DNA from: an uncultured bacterium
GTDB lineage: Bacteria > Bacillota > Clostridia > Oscillospirales > Oscillospiraceae
Assembly (NCBI GenBank): GCA_947383145.1
Contig: CANDCH010000006.1
Span: 46,318-110,317 of the forward strand
Direction of reading: 5' to 3'
DNA: 64,000 nt
In this document: positions 63,580-64,000 of the stretch, one piece after another
Position numbering within the stretch: the stretch's first letter is position 1
Layout of the letters: each line of letters opens with the position of its first letter
Translations under genes and position numbers: made by a program
The notes under the pieces: generated by a model
What the model was told of the DNA's origin: nothing
Database searches by the model: none
The model's input: only the letters and a program-made list of their open reading frames with translations

Positions 63580-64000
63580 ATGGAAAACAACATACGTCCT
63601 GCGGGCATGAAGCGGATCAACACCCCCGCGCTTGCCCAGACTTTCATTGACGAACAGGTGAAGGCGGTCCGGGAGCAGGTGGGGGACAAAAAGGTGCTGC
63701 TGGCGCTGTCCGGCGGGGTGGACTCGTCGGTGGTGGCGGCGCTGCTCATCAAGGCAATCGGCAGGCAGCTGGTGTGCGTCCACGTGAACCACGGCCTGAT
63801 GCGCAAGGGGGAGAGCGAGCAGGTTCTTGCGGTGTTCCGGGACCAGATGGACGCCAACCTGATCTATGTGGACGCCACCGACCGTTTTTTGGATCTTCTG
63901 GCCGGGGTGGACGAGCCGGAGCGGAAGCGGAAGATCATCGGCGGAGAGTTCATCAAGGTGTTTGAGGAGGAGGCACGGAAGCTGGAGGGCATCGACTATC
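63580..64000 (+). CDS. guaA: GMP synthase ATP-pyrophosphatase part (runs off window end)
   Basis: The visible 140 residues begin [19 protein letters not shown] and go straight into the ATP-pyrophosphatase domain: [22 protein letters not shown] (P-loop SGGVDSS), [17 protein letters not shown] and [12 protein letters not shown], all typical of the C-terminal two thirds of GuaA. The ~190-residue class I glutaminase domain that normally comes first is absent, and the AGGAGG nine bases before ATG 63580 shows this is the true start. The enzyme must use free ammonia or a separate glutaminase subunit. Codon use returns to the GC-rich host pattern here. Confidence 0.88.
   Translation, partial: MENNIRPAGMKRINTPALAQTFIDEQVKAVREQVGDKKVLLALSGGVDSSVVAALLIKAIGRQLVCVHVNHGLMRKGESEQVLAVFRDQMDANLIYVDATDRFLDLLAGVDEPERKRKIIGGEFIKVFEEEARKLEGIDY

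Overview
This is a GC-rich chromosomal stretch from a low-branching Firmicute. The best fit is a butyrate-forming, endospore-forming gut member of the Clostridia (Oscillospiraceae, Flavonifractor/Lawsonibacter-like). Reasons: spoIIE, a T-box leader on cysE-cysS, an etfB-etfA-bcd butyryl-CoA dehydrogenase operon, Gram-positive wall genes (LCP protein, uppP), AGGAGG ribosome sites, and sigma-A promoters with 17-base spacers. No tRNA, rRNA or CRISPR array was seen. The genus is inference.

Layout. 1-2.35 kb: cysE-cysS on the minus strand behind a T-box. 2.4-18.9 kb, plus strand: uppP, ftsK/spoIIIE, a hemerythrin-CheX-receiver fusion, a divergent type IIA topoisomerase pair with a secreted stalk/DUF1266-like protein between its subunits, yitT, a lipoprotein, glnS, a 34-codon small ORF and prfB. 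18.9-25.8 kb: LCP protein (-), a three-gene NMT1-type ABC importer (+), then a degenerate P-type-ATPase-like membrane protein and rlmB (-) with a 168-bp MITE in the rlmB leader. 26-34.5 kb: ftsH, tldD/tldE, etfB-etfA-bcd. 34.5-35 kb: a gene-free scar with remnants of a possible plasmid/ICE replication protein. 35-40.6 kb: spoIIE (-), dus, two membrane proteins, lexA with an SOS box. 40.7-46.8 kb: a sugar (probably maltodextrin) locus of binding protein, two permeases, LacI regulator and malQ, with three contiguous LacI-type operators at the promoter and no ATPase gene.

47-64 kb is a nitrogen/glutamine block: glnA, an ANTAR antiterminator protein, gltB, gltD, an Amt-PII fusion, purF, asnB and (after an inserted foreign-looking segment) guaA. 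glnA and amt both have promoter, short leader and intrinsic terminator ahead of the gene, and both leaders carry an A-A-N-G-G-C hexaloop candidate overlapping the terminator arm, the expected kind of site for the ANTAR protein encoded next to glnA. Upstream of the glnA promoter lie two dyads of identical form (TGCAATA-N12-TATTGCA) 84 bp apart, which looks like an undescribed transcription-factor site.

Between asnB and guaA sits an island of about 3 kb with more A+T and different codon use. It encodes a 707-residue protein with G1, G3 and G4 GTPase motifs that I cannot assign to a family, behind its own promoter and a leader RNA ending in a terminator. The guaA that follows starts directly at the ATP-pyrophosphatase domain, without the usual glutaminase domain. 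The GTPase island and the glnA control region are the two places most likely to hold something new.
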